The translations under genes and the position numbers were made by a program. A stretch of DNA of 64,000 nucleotides, taken from Streptomyces sp. CCM_MD2014. Lineage in GTDB: Bacteria > Actinomycetota > Actinomycetes > Streptomycetales > Streptomycetaceae. Positions 19,688 to 26,885 of this stretch are shown here, piece by piece (within the stretch, counting starts at the first letter, position 1; each line of letters begins with the position of its first letter). The notes below the pieces were generated by a model. That model worked only from the letters and a program-made list of their open reading frames with translations. It had not been told where the DNA came from and made no database searches. The stretch is from positions 5,332,001 to 5,396,000 of the forward strand of contig NZ_CP009754.1 in NCBI RefSeq assembly GCF_000772045.1. The letters are read 5' to 3'.

Positions 19688-20569
19688 TCACAGGGCCGCC
19701 GGTGCCTTCGGTGCGGCCGCGGCGGGCTTGGCCTGCGGTTTGGGTGCCGCCTTGGGGGCTCCCTTGCCCGGGCCGCCGGTGAACTTCTCGTACTCCTTCA
19801 GGACCTCGTCCGTCGGCCCGTCCATCCGCAGCTCGCCGCGCTCCAGCCACAGCACCCGGTCGCAGGTGTCGCGGATCGACTTGTTGCTGTGGCTGACCAG
19901 GAAGACCGTGCCGGCGTGCTCGCGCAGCTCCCGGATGCGTTCCTCGGAGCGCTTCTGGAAGGAACGGTCGCCGGTGGCCAGGGCCTCGTCGACGAGGAGC
20001 ACGTCGTGGTCCTTGGCGGCGGCGATGGAGAACCGCAGCCGGGCCGCCATGCCGGAGGAGTACGTGCGCATCGGCAGGGTGATGAAGTCGCCCTTGTCGT
20101 TGATCCCGGAGAAGTCGACGATCTCCTGGTACCGCTCCTTGATCTGTGCCCGGGACATGCCCATCGCGAGACCGCCGAGGTACACGTTGCGCTCGCCGGT
20201 GAGGTCGTTCATCAGGGCGGCGTTCACGCCGAGCAGGGAGGGCTGCCCGTCGGTGTAGATCCGGCCGTTCTCGACCGGGAGCAGGCCGGCGACCGCCTTG
20301 AGCAGCGTCGACTTGCCCGAACCGTTGGTGCCTATCAGGCCGATGGCCTCGCCGCGGTACGCCACGAAGGACACGTTCTTCACGGCGTGCACGCGGCGTA
20401 CACCGGCCGCCTTCTCGGTCTTCTTGCGGCGCAGGATGCGGTTGAGGGCGGCGGTCGCGGAGCCGCGGCCGGCGCCGGTGCCGTTGACCCGGTAGACGAT
20501 GTCGACGCCGTCGGCGACGACGGTGGGCACGCGCTCGGCGGGGGTGTTGTCAGCGGGGGTGTCAGCCAC
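19688..20569 (-). CDS. tagH: ABC transporter ATPase, teichoic-acid/polysaccharide exporter (TagH/Wzt-like)
   Basis: Encodes 293 aa. Walker A GTNGSGKST at residues 80-88, signature YSSGMAARL at 170-178, Walker B DVLLVDEAL at 189-197 and H-loop LVSHSNK are intact. The variant signature SSGM, the N-terminal extension and GLIGTNGSGKST are typical of the TagH/KpsT/Wzt class. The C-terminus is a flexible Pro/Ala/Lys tail, too short to be a Wzt-type carbohydrate-binding module. The GTG start overlaps the end of the permease gene by 8 nt. The pair should flip undecaprenyl-linked wall polymer across the membrane, matching the adjacent CDP-glycerol transferase. Confidence 0.93.
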   Translation of the reverse strand: MADTPADNTPAERVPTVVADGVDIVYRVNGTGAGRGSATAALNRILRRKKTEKAAGVRRVHAVKNVSFVAYRGEAIGLIGTNGSGKSTLLKAVAGLLPVENGRIYTDGQPSLLGVNAALMNDLTGERNVYLGGLAMGMSRAQIKERYQEIVDFSGINDKGDFITLPMRTYSSGMAARLRFSIAAAKDHDVLLVDEALATGDRSFQKRSEERIRELREHAGTVFLVSHSNKSIRDTCDRVLWLERGELRMDGPTDEVLKEYEKFTGGPGKGAPKAAPKPQAKPAAAAPKAPAAL

Positions 20570-21506
20570 GACCGTACGTCTCCTCGGCCTTCCAGAAGTA
20601 GATGAAGCCGCCGATCCCGGCGACCAGCGCCCAGCCCAGGGCCAGTGCCCAGACGTGGTCGGGCAGCATGCCGCCGCCGAAGCTGTCGATCAGCGCGAAC
20701 CGCATCAGGTCGATGTAGACGACGGCCGGGTTGGCCTGGAGCAGCGGGCCGACCCAGGACGGCAGGCCGCTGTCCGGGCCGGTCATGTGGTGGATGCTGA
20801 ACATGACGCCCGAGGCGTACATCCAGGTGCGCAGCAGGAACGGCATCAGCTGGGCCATGTCGGGGATCTTCGAGCCCACCCGGGCCATGACCATCGCCAG
20901 GCCCGTGTTGAACACGAACTGCAGCGTCAGCGCCGGGACCGCGAGCAGCCAGGAGGGGCCGGGCGGCACGCCGAACGCCAGCAGGATCACGACGAGGGCG
21001 CCCATCGAGAACAGCAGCTGCTGGAGCTGCTGGAGGCAGAAGGACACCGGCAGCGCCGCCCGCGGGAAGTGCAGGGCGCGGACGAGGCCGAGGTTGCCGG
21101 AGATGGCCCGGGTGCCCGCCATGACCGAGCTCTGCGTGAACGTCCACACGAACACGCCGGTCACCAGGAACGGGACGAAGTCCTCCACGCCGCGGCTGGT
21201 GTTCATCAGCATGCCGAAGATGAAGTAGTACACCGCCGCGTTGAGCAGGGGCGTCATCACCTGCCAGACCTGGCCCAGCTTGGCCTGGCTGTACTGGGCG
21301 GTGAGCTTGGCGGTGGAGAAGGCGCCGATGAAGTGCCGGCGCGCCCACAGCTGGCGGACGTACTCGGGCAGGGAGGGGCGGGCACCGCTGACCGACAGTC
21401 CGTGCCGGGCGGCGAGTGCCGCGAGGTCGTCCGGGTCGGGGGCGGGTGCGGGGGCGGCCTGGGCCGACGCCTGGGTCGGGGGCGGGGGGTCGAGGACCTG
21501 GCTCAC
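20562..21506 (-). CDS. tagG: ABC-2 type permease, teichoic-acid/polysaccharide exporter (TagG-like)
   Basis: Encodes 314 aa from the GTG at 21506 (VSQVLDPPPPTQ), or 339 aa if the GTG at 21581 is used; neither has a clear ribosome-binding site. Six membrane segments are visible after about residue 75, starting at LLNAAVYYFIFGMLM. The conserved stretch YSQAKLGQVWQVMTPLLNAAVYYF resembles ABC2_membrane permeases of O-antigen and teichoic-acid exporters (first 17 residues are the diagnostic part). It forms a two-gene unit with the ATPase. The upstream region is shared with a divergent TetR gene and carries a direct repeat likely to be that regulator's site. Confidence 0.9.
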   Translation of the reverse strand: MSQVLDPPPPTQASAQAAPAPAPDPDDLAALAARHGLSVSGARPSLPEYVRQLWARRHFIGAFSTAKLTAQYSQAKLGQVWQVMTPLLNAAVYYFIFGMLMNTSRGVEDFVPFLVTGVFVWTFTQSSVMAGTRAISGNLGLVRALHFPRAALPVSFCLQQLQQLLFSMGALVVILLAFGVPPGPSWLLAVPALTLQFVFNTGLAMVMARVGSKIPDMAQLMPFLLRTWMYASGVMFSIHHMTGPDSGLPSWVGPLLQANPAVVYIDLMRFALIDSFGGGMLPDHVWALALGWALVAGIGGFIYFWKAEETYGRG

Positions 21507-21596
21507 ATCCGGTGCTTTCGCTCGGGGGAGGGGGCGAGAGGGCGCCGCCCGTCGTTCACCCGGGTGACCGTGTGTGTTCACTTACGTCGGGACGGC

Positions 21597-21661
21597 ACCG
21601 TATCGTCGTAACGTGAGCGTAGGGCGTGGCGACGCCGGAACGCAACCGTTTCGTCGTGACG
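21597..21661. promoter_or_regulatory. 17-bp direct repeats between tagG-like and tetR-like genes
   Basis: ACCGTATCGTCGTAACG (21597-21613) and ACCGTTTCGTCGTGACG (21645-21661) differ at two positions and start 48 bp apart. The second copy ends 3 bases before TATGCT (21665-21670), a likely -10 that would give a leaderless tetR transcript (ATG at 21679). This arrangement fits binding sites for the TetR protein or another regulator of the exporter. Confidence 0.5.
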
Positions 21662-21678
21662 CCCTATGCTTGACGCGC

Positions 21679-22311
21679 ATGACGACCAACGCCGCCGCCG
21701 ACGAGCCGACGCCGCGCCCGCGCCGCCGGGCCCCCGCCGGGGCGGCGGTGCTGCGCGAGGACGTGACGGAGGCCATCCGGGCGGCGGTCTTCGAGGAACT
21801 GGCGGCGGTCGGCTACGCCCGGATGTCCATCGAGGGCATCGCGCGCCGCGCTGGCGTCGGCAAGACGGCCGTCTACCGGCGCTGGCGCTCCAAGCTGCAC
21901 CTGGTGCTCGACATCGTCTCCGCCCTCGCCGTCCAGGGCCTGCCCGCGCCGGACACCGGCTCCCTGGAGGGCGACCTGCGGCTGCTGTACGAGGTGACCT
22001 CCCGCGCCCTGCGCCACCCGGTGGCCTCGCAGATCATCCCCGACCTCCAGGCGGAGGCGGCCCGCAATCCCGACATCGCCGAGGCGCTGCAGAAGACCCT
22101 GCGCGAGGGCCAGGACGGCGTCGCCAGCCGGATCCTCGCGGCGGCGACCGAACGCGGCGAGCTGAGTCCCGACCTCGACACCGACCTGGCCCTCGACCTG
22201 ATCTCGGGCCCGCTGTACTGGCGCGCGGTGGTCGTCCGCAGCCCGAAGCTGCCGAAGGGCTACCTGGGCTCACTGGCCCGGGCGACGGCTCAGGGTCTGA
22301 AGGCGGTCTGA
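21679..22311 (+). CDS. TetR-family transcriptional regulator
   Basis: Encodes 210 aa. The N-terminal DNA-binding domain (about residues 28-75) includes EAIRAAVFEELAAVGYARMSIEGIARRAGVGKTAVYRRWRSK, of which the last 18 residues are the recognition region. The C-terminal ligand domain resembles the TetR_C_11 type (LRLLYEVTSRALRHPVASQIIPDLQ in part). It is divergent from the TagG-like permease and may control itself and that exporter; the ligand is unknown. The ATG at 21679 is 8 nt after a good -10 with no Shine-Dalgarno sequence, so it is probably leaderless. Confidence 0.9.
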   Translation: MTTNAAADEPTPRPRRRAPAGAAVLREDVTEAIRAAVFEELAAVGYARMSIEGIARRAGVGKTAVYRRWRSKLHLVLDIVSALAVQGLPAPDTGSLEGDLRLLYEVTSRALRHPVASQIIPDLQAEAARNPDIAEALQKTLREGQDGVASRILAAATERGELSPDLDTDLALDLISGPLYWRAVVVRSPKLPKGYLGSLARATAQGLKAV

Positions 22312-22326
22312 GCCCGGGGCGGACTG

Positions 22327-22380
22327 TCAGTGGTCGTCAGTGGTGACTGTCAGTCAGTGGTCGTCAGTGGTGCCTGTCAT
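22327..22380. repeat. 27-bp tandem duplication
   Basis: Two adjacent 27-bp units begin at 22327 and 22354. Their first 19 bases (TCAGTGGTCGTCAGTGGTG) are identical, and only two of the last eight differ. Each unit itself contains the near-repeat GTCAGTGGT twice. It directly precedes the gene remnant. Confidence 0.85.
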
Positions 22381-22527
22381 GATGCCGCGCGTCGTGGCCG
22401 ACGGCGAGACCCTGGTCTCCAGGGTGCAGGTCCCGCACGAGACGATGGGCGTCCCATGGGCGTCCCCCGGACCGTGTCCCTGTGGACGGTCCGGGACGGG
22501 CGGATAATCGACGGCCGGGAGTACTGA
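22379..22527 (+). pseudogene. SnoaL/NTF2-like protein remnant, frameshifted by an 11-bp tandem duplication
   Basis: From 22379 the frame reads MMPRVVADGETLVSRVQVP then HETMGV, after which ATGGGCGTCCC is present twice in tandem (22445-22455 and 22456-22466). The duplication shifts the frame to an early TAA near 22501. Removing one copy restores a continuous reading: HETMGVPRTVSLWTVRDG then RIIDGREY and stop at 22527. That C-terminus resembles SnoaL/DUF4440-like small proteins (WTVRDGRI pattern). The 5' half of such a gene is absent, being replaced by the 27-bp repeat, so the gene was probably already truncated. Confidence 0.6.
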
Positions 22528-22619
22528 CGGCCCTGGGCTCGGACCCGTCGCCCGAGTGGCGGGCGGCGTTCGTGCGACCGCTGCAGGCGGGCCGGCGGGG
22601 GTGTGACGGGAGGGTGGAC

Positions 22620-23057
22620 ATGAGGCGCGCGTGGACAGGTCCGGTGCTGTTGCTGATCGCCGGAGCGGGAGCCGCGACCGGGCCGTTCGTGCAGGGGCGC
22701 ACGGGGACGGGTGCCGTGCTGTTGCTGGTGTTCGTGCTGGTGGCGGGGGCGACCTCGCCGCTGGTGTTCCCCCGGTCGGTCGGTGCGGTGGAGGCGCGGC
22801 GGCGCAGTGCCGCGGACGGGCGGCCGGTCGTGTTCTGGCGGCCCGGGTGTACCTACTGCATGCGGCTGCGCTTCCGGCTGGGCCGGAGGGCGCGGCGGTT
22901 GCACTGGGTCGACATCTGGCGGGACGAGGCCGGGGCGGAGCTGGTGCGGGAGGCCAACGACGGCGACGAGACCGTGCCCACGCTGCTCGTGGCGGGCCGG
23001 GCGTACACCAATCCCGACCCCGCGTGGGTGCGTGAGCAGGTCTCCTCGGCCCGGTGA
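22620..23057 (+). CDS. Membrane-anchored glutaredoxin/mycoredoxin-like protein
   Basis: Encodes 145 aa. Two hydrophobic segments (about 7-25 and 31-50) anchor the N-terminus. The soluble part begins near residue 66 with RPVVFWRPGCTYCMRLR, giving the CxxC motif C77-T-Y-C80. The cis-Pro loop is ETVPTLL (P120). This is the glutaredoxin-like fold used in Actinobacteria with mycothiol (mycoredoxin), although most mycoredoxins lack membrane anchors. The likely role is reducing mixed disulfides at the membrane; topology suggests a cytoplasmic domain but is not proven. It has a good ribosome-binding site (GGGAGGG). It is convergent with galE. Confidence 0.85.
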   Translation: MRRAWTGPVLLLIAGAGAATGPFVQGRTGTGAVLLLVFVLVAGATSPLVFPRSVGAVEARRRSAADGRPVVFWRPGCTYCMRLRFRLGRRARRLHWVDIWRDEAGAELVREANDGDETVPTLLVAGRAYTNPDPAWVREQVSSAR

Positions 23058-23111
23058 CCGGGCGGCCTGGTGGCCCGGGGGGCCGGCGCCACGGCGCTGC
23101 GCGCCCCGGTG

Positions 23112-24092
23112 TCAGTCCCGGGCCGCCTCCGGGTGGAGCCGTACCCAGCCGGCCCAGGCCGACGTGATCATGTCCTCGACGTCGTACTTGGCCTTCCAGC
23201 CCAGTTCGACGGCGGCACGGTCGGCCGAGGCGACGACGCGGGCCGGGTCGCCGGGGCGGCGCGGGGTGACCGTCGGGGGCTGGTCGTAGCCGGTGAGGGC
23301 GTTGATGCGGTCGATCATCTCGCGGACGGAGACGCCCTCGCCCCTGCCGATGTTGAGGGTGAGGGTGCGGCCGGGGGAGGACTGCAGGGCGCGGGCCGCC
23401 GCCACGTGGGCCTCGGCCAGGTCGACGACGTGGATGTAGTCGCGCACGCAGGTGCCGTCCGGGGTGGCGTAGTCGTCGCCGAAGATGCGCGGGGCCGCCG
23501 ACTCCGTCAGCTTCTCGAAGACCATCGGGACGAGGTTGTAGACGCCGGTGTCGGCCAGCTCCGGGCTCGCCGCGCCCGCGACGTTGAAGTAACGGAGGGA
23601 AGCCGTGGCCAGGCCCGAGGCCTTGCCGGTGGCTCGGACCAGCCACTCGCCGGCCAGCTTGGTCTCGCCGTACGGCGACATCGGCACGCACGGCGTCTCC
23701 TCGGTCACCAGGTCGACGTCGGGCATGCCGTACACGGCGGCGGAGGAGGAGAAGACGAAGGACGGGACCTCCGCCTCCGTGACCGCCTCCAGCAGGACCC
23801 GCAGGCCCTCGACGTTCTGCCGGTAGTAGTGCAGCGGCAGGTCCACCGACTCGCCGACCTGCTTCTTGGCGGCCAGGTGCACGACGCCGGTGACCGAGTG
23901 GTCGGCCAGGGCGCGCGCGACCCGCTCGCCGTCCAGGACCGAGCCCACCACCAGGGGAACGCCGTCGGGCACGCGCTCGGCGATGCCCGTGGACAGGTCG
24001 TCGTAGACGACGGCCTTCTCGCCCGCCTCGGTCATCGCCCTTACGACGTGCGCCCCGATGTATCCGGCGCCGCCGGTGATCAGCCAGGTCAT
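23112..24092 (-). CDS. galE: UDP-glucose 4-epimerase (GalE-type extended SDR)
   Basis: Encodes 326 aa. The NAD-binding motif is TGGAGYIGAH (residues 6-15). The catalytic set is S in FSSSAAVYG (about 115-122), Y141 and K145 in SPYGETK. FNVAGA, CVRDYIHVVDLA and LNIGRGEGVSVREMI are standard GalE landmarks. It interconverts UDP-glucose and UDP-galactose, supplying galactose for glycans. Given the wall-polymer loci on both sides, supply of UDP-galactose (or UDP-GalNAc) to those transferases is a reasonable inference. The start is fixed at 24092 by the MTWLITGG opening; the upstream in-frame sequence has no similarity. Confidence 0.93.
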   Translation of the reverse strand: MTWLITGGAGYIGAHVVRAMTEAGEKAVVYDDLSTGIAERVPDGVPLVVGSVLDGERVARALADHSVTGVVHLAAKKQVGESVDLPLHYYRQNVEGLRVLLEAVTEAEVPSFVFSSSAAVYGMPDVDLVTEETPCVPMSPYGETKLAGEWLVRATGKASGLATASLRYFNVAGAASPELADTGVYNLVPMVFEKLTESAAPRIFGDDYATPDGTCVRDYIHVVDLAEAHVAAARALQSSPGRTLTLNIGRGEGVSVREMIDRINALTGYDQPPTVTPRRPGDPARVVASADRAAVELGWKAKYDVEDMITSAWAGWVRLHPEAARD

Positions 24093-24170
24093 TGCGGCCG
24101 TCCCCTTACGTTCGGTGGTTCTTGGTGCCCATGATCCGTCATCCCGGCAGCCGCCGGGCGTCCGCACCCG

Positions 24171-24653
24171 TCAGGACGGTACGGACCGTGCGGGTGCCGG
24201 ATCGGTACCGTACGCGTCCAGGGCCGCCGTGAGCCGGTCGAGGCGGGCGCGCAGGTCGCGGACCTCGCTGATGTCCAGGCCGGTCGCCGCGGCGATCCGG
24301 CGCGGTACCTCGACGGCCCGCTCGCGCAGCGCGGCGCCTTCCCCGGTCAGCCGCACCTCCACCGACCGCTCGTCGCGCGCACTGCGCTCGCGCCGGACCA
24401 GACCGGCCGCCTCCAGCCGCTTGAGCAGGGGCGACAGGGTGCCGGAGTCCAGGCGGAGGTGCTCGCCGAGCTTCTTCACCGGCAGCTCGCCGTGCTCCCA
24501 CAGCACCAGCATCACCAGGTACTGCGGGTACGTGAGCCCCAGCTCCTTGAGGACCACGCGGTAGACGCCGCCGAAGGCGCGCGACGCGGCGTTCAGGGAG
24601 AAGCAGATCTGCTGGTCCAGGCGGAGCCAGTCGGTCGCGGGCGGGGTGGTCAT
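24171..24653 (-). CDS. ohrR: Organic hydroperoxide sensor-repressor OhrR (MarR family)
   Basis: Encodes 160 aa. The peroxide-sensing cysteine is C17 in RLDQQICFSLNAASR, the hallmark of OhrR. It has the winged helix of MarR proteins: YPQYLVMLVLWEHGELPVKKL (first part), LRLDSGTLSPLLKRLEAAGLV and RERSARDERSVEVRLT. No second cysteine is present in the C-terminal part, so it is of the one-Cys type. It is divergent from ohr across a 115-bp region holding a palindrome, so it should repress both genes and release them when C17 is oxidised by organic peroxides. Confidence 0.94.
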   Translation of the reverse strand: MTTPPATDWLRLDQQICFSLNAASRAFGGVYRVVLKELGLTYPQYLVMLVLWEHGELPVKKLGEHLRLDSGTLSPLLKRLEAAGLVRRERSARDERSVEVRLTGEGAALRERAVEVPRRIAAATGLDISEVRDLRARLDRLTAALDAYGTDPAPARSVPS

Positions 24654-24686
24654 GCCTCCCAGGGTAGCGGACGGGATTTGTGCGTC

Positions 24687-24708
24687 ATTGAGTTGTGCAC
24701 AACTTAAT
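24687..24708. promoter_or_regulatory. OhrR operator palindrome in the ohrR-ohr intergenic region
   Basis: AGTTGTGCACAACT (24691-24704) is a perfect 14-bp palindrome. Extending outward gives ATTG/TAAT-type ends, a 22-bp dyad with a single mismatched pair. It sits between the divergent ohrR and ohr genes, about 60 bp before the ohr ATG, where a MarR-type repressor would act on both. Confidence 0.8.
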
Positions 24709-24768
24709 TGCGTGCTCTACTTGTGGGCGTCAAGCCACGCAGTCTCCTTCCGAAAGGGACGGTCTCCC

Positions 24769-25182
24769 ATGGACGCGATCTACACCGCCGCCGCCACCGC
24801 CACCCACGGCCGTGACGGCCGTGCCGTCAGCTCCGACGGCACGCTCGACCTCGCGCTCGGCGTCCCCGTCGAGATGGGCGGCAACGGGCAGGGCACCAAC
24901 CCCGAGCAGCTTTTCGCCGCCGGTTACGCCGCCTGTTTCGGCAGCGCCCTCGGTGTGGTCGGCCGCGCGGCGAAGGTCGACGTCAGCGACGCCGCGGTGA
25001 CCGCCGAGGTCGGCATCGGCAAGGAGGGCGAGGGCTTCGCGCTCGCCGTCACCCTCCGGGTCGAGCTGCCCGACGGCCTCGACGAGGAGACCGGCCGCAA
25101 GCTGGTCGAGCAGGCCCACCAGGTCTGCCCCTACTCCAACGCCACCCGCGGCAACATCCCGGTCGACCTCGTCATCGAGTAG
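24769..25182 (+). CDS. ohr: Organic hydroperoxide resistance peroxidase Ohr
   Basis: Encodes 137 aa of the OsmC/Ohr family. The two catalytic cysteines are C56 in AGYAACFGSAL and C120 in HQVCPYSNATR. The supporting glutamate lies in NPEQLFAAGYAACF. Ohr is a thiol peroxidase that reduces organic and fatty-acid hydroperoxides using lipoylated proteins as electron donors. The start MDAIYTAAATATHGRDG at 24769 is standard for the family, with GAAAGGGA upstream. The divergent ohrR gene and intervening operator give direct control by organic peroxides. Confidence 0.96.
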   Translation: MDAIYTAAATATHGRDGRAVSSDGTLDLALGVPVEMGGNGQGTNPEQLFAAGYAACFGSALGVVGRAAKVDVSDAAVTAEVGIGKEGEGFALAVTLRVELPDGLDEETGRKLVEQAHQVCPYSNATRGNIPVDLVIE

Positions 25183-25203
25183 TCCCCTTCCGGGGAGCGG
25201 TGC

Positions 25204-26757
25204 TCAGCCGACCCGGGCCAGCACCTCCCCCGTCCGTTCGCTCCACGCCACCACCACCGCCTCCTCGGGCACCGGGTGCCAGCGGGTCAGCAGCAGCCAG
25301 CGGACGTGGTAGCGGCGTACGACGGCGGCGCGCTCGGCGCGGGTCGAGTCCGGCGCGAGGTACGCCTCGGCGTCGGCCACCCGCCGCCCGCGCTCCCGCT
25401 CGTCCAGCGACGGGTCCGGCCATGCGGGCGCCGCGAGGTTCGGGCCGTACCCGGCGATGGCGTGCCCGGCGTAGTAGCCGTCGGTGATCACCACCTCGCC
25501 GGGGCCGATGTGCCGGGCCGCCCACTCGTACGTCGGCCACTGCGGCGGCTGCTCGAAGCCGACCGGGTCCAGCGCGCGCGGCACCACCGCTCCCGCGTGG
25601 ACCGTGAGGAACCCGAGCAGCGCACCGGCCGTCGCGGTCCAGCCCAGCGCCGCCCGCCACCGCCCCCACGGCCTGGGCGCCGCCAGCTCCACCGCCAGCG
25701 CGAACTGCAAGGGCACCAGAGTGAGCCCGAGGATCCGGCCATAGGTGTAGTGGCCGCTGAACCAGCCGTACGCCACCACCGCGCAGTCCAGCGCGAACAT
25801 CAGCACCAGCGGGTCCCGGCGCGAGCGGCGTCCGCGCGCCCACAGGGCCGGCAGGCCGAGCAGCGCCAGCCAGAACTCCCCGGGCAGGTCGAGGTACAGG
25901 ACCCGGTGCATGGCGTCCACGCTGCCGTCGCCGGCCAGCGCGAACACGTCGAAGTACGGCCAGGCCGCCGCCGCCCCCACCGCCACGGCGCCCGTCAGCG
26001 CCCACCGTCCCGCGACCGGCCCGCGCCACCCGCGCTGCCATCCGGCCACCAGCGCCACCGCGCCGATCACCGCCGCCACCGAGGTGATCGGGTGGACGAG
26101 GAGGATCAGGCCGTAGAGGCCGCCCAGCGCCGCGTATCCGGGCAGCCCGCGCAGTCCGCTCGGCCCCACGTACCGCACCCGGCGCGTATCCCGCGTCCGT
26201 GCGCCCGTCAGCGCCCAGGCCCAGAAGGTGAGCCCGATGGCGAACGTCGACGGGTAGCCGAGGTTGCCCGTCATCGACATCAGCCCGAGATAGCCGCTCC
26301 ACCAGGCCCGCTCCGTGCCCCACAGCAGCGTCATCGCGCCCAGTGCGAGGACCGGTGCCCACGGCCGCGGGGTCAGCACCCGGACGAAGCGGTTCAGGCC
26401 GGTCAGCAGCACCAGCAGGTTCAGCGGCCCGGCGAGCCGCACCACCTCCCAGCCGCCCAGCCCCGTCAGCCGGGCGAACACGCCCTCGGCCACCGCGTAC
26501 GGCGAGTAGTACGCGCTGCCCTCGCCCGGCAGGTCGGCCATCGGGTGGCGGGGGTGGAGGAGGTCGGCCTTCAGGCGCTCGACGACGGCCGCGTGCTGGC
26601 CGGCGTCGCAGCACAGCGGCACCGCCCAGTACGCCAGCGTCGTCACGAGGAAGAAGCAGAAACCGGCGACCTGGTACGGGGTGGGCCGCCAGGTGCGGCC
26701 CCCGCGCAGCGCCGTCGCGCCGCGCACCGGCCGCCGGACGAGGACGCCGGCGCTCAC
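25204..26757 (-). CDS. Polytopic membrane protein, putative glycan-assembly protein
   Basis: Encodes about 517 aa from the GTG at 26757 (VSAGVLVRRPV); a TTG at 26838 would add 27 residues. About ten hydrophobic segments alternate with Arg-rich loops. A conserved-looking extracytoplasmic part is GEGSAYYSPYAVAEGVFARL, and the C-terminal ~120 residues are soluble (EVVITDGYYAGHAIAGYGPNL). I do not recognise a defined family; the pattern resembles GT-C-type or polymer-assembly membrane proteins. It is the last gene of the second wall-polymer locus and is preceded by an operator-like repeat, so it may have its own promoter. It is convergent with ohr. Confidence 0.7.
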   Translation of the reverse strand: MSAGVLVRRPVRGATALRGGRTWRPTPYQVAGFCFFLVTTLAYWAVPLCCDAGQHAAVVERLKADLLHPRHPMADLPGEGSAYYSPYAVAEGVFARLTGLGGWEVVRLAGPLNLLVLLTGLNRFVRVLTPRPWAPVLALGAMTLLWGTERAWWSGYLGLMSMTGNLGYPSTFAIGLTFWAWALTGARTRDTRRVRYVGPSGLRGLPGYAALGGLYGLILLVHPITSVAAVIGAVALVAGWQRGWRGPVAGRWALTGAVAVGAAAAWPYFDVFALAGDGSVDAMHRVLYLDLPGEFWLALLGLPALWARGRRSRRDPLVLMFALDCAVVAYGWFSGHYTYGRILGLTLVPLQFALAVELAAPRPWGRWRAALGWTATAGALLGFLTVHAGAVVPRALDPVGFEQPPQWPTYEWAARHIGPGEVVITDGYYAGHAIAGYGPNLAAPAWPDPSLDERERGRRVADAEAYLAPDSTRAERAAVVRRYHVRWLLLTRWHPVPEEAVVVAWSERTGEVLARVG

Positions 26758-26780
26758 AGGACGGACGAGGAAAAGTGCAT

Positions 26781-26815
26781 TCGGGACATTTGCCGTATGT
26801 TCCCGATGTTCCCGA
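26781..26815. promoter_or_regulatory. Operator-like inverted and direct repeats
   Basis: TCGGGACAT (26781-26789) is followed after 7 bases by ATGTTCCCGA (26797-26806), its near-perfect inverse, then immediately by a second overlapping ATGTTCCCGA (26806-26815). The site lies in the 128-bp gap before the membrane-protein gene and is AT-richer than its surroundings. It looks like a regulator binding site with an inverted pair plus an extra half-site. Confidence 0.6.
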
Positions 26816-26885
26816 GGGGATCGGCCCCGTGAACCCAAGTCACCTCAACGGGTGACGCTCAGCCCGCTCAGCCCGGTCAGGCCGC

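Larger units (their letters stand above)
22312..22619. other. Intergenic region with tandem repeat and gene remnant
   Basis: This 308-bp gap holds a 27-bp tandem repeat (22327-22380), a frameshifted SnoaL-like gene remnant (22379-22527), and GGGAGGG at 22609-22615 serving the glutaredoxin gene. Loss of a gene's 5' part here seems likely. Confidence 0.6.
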
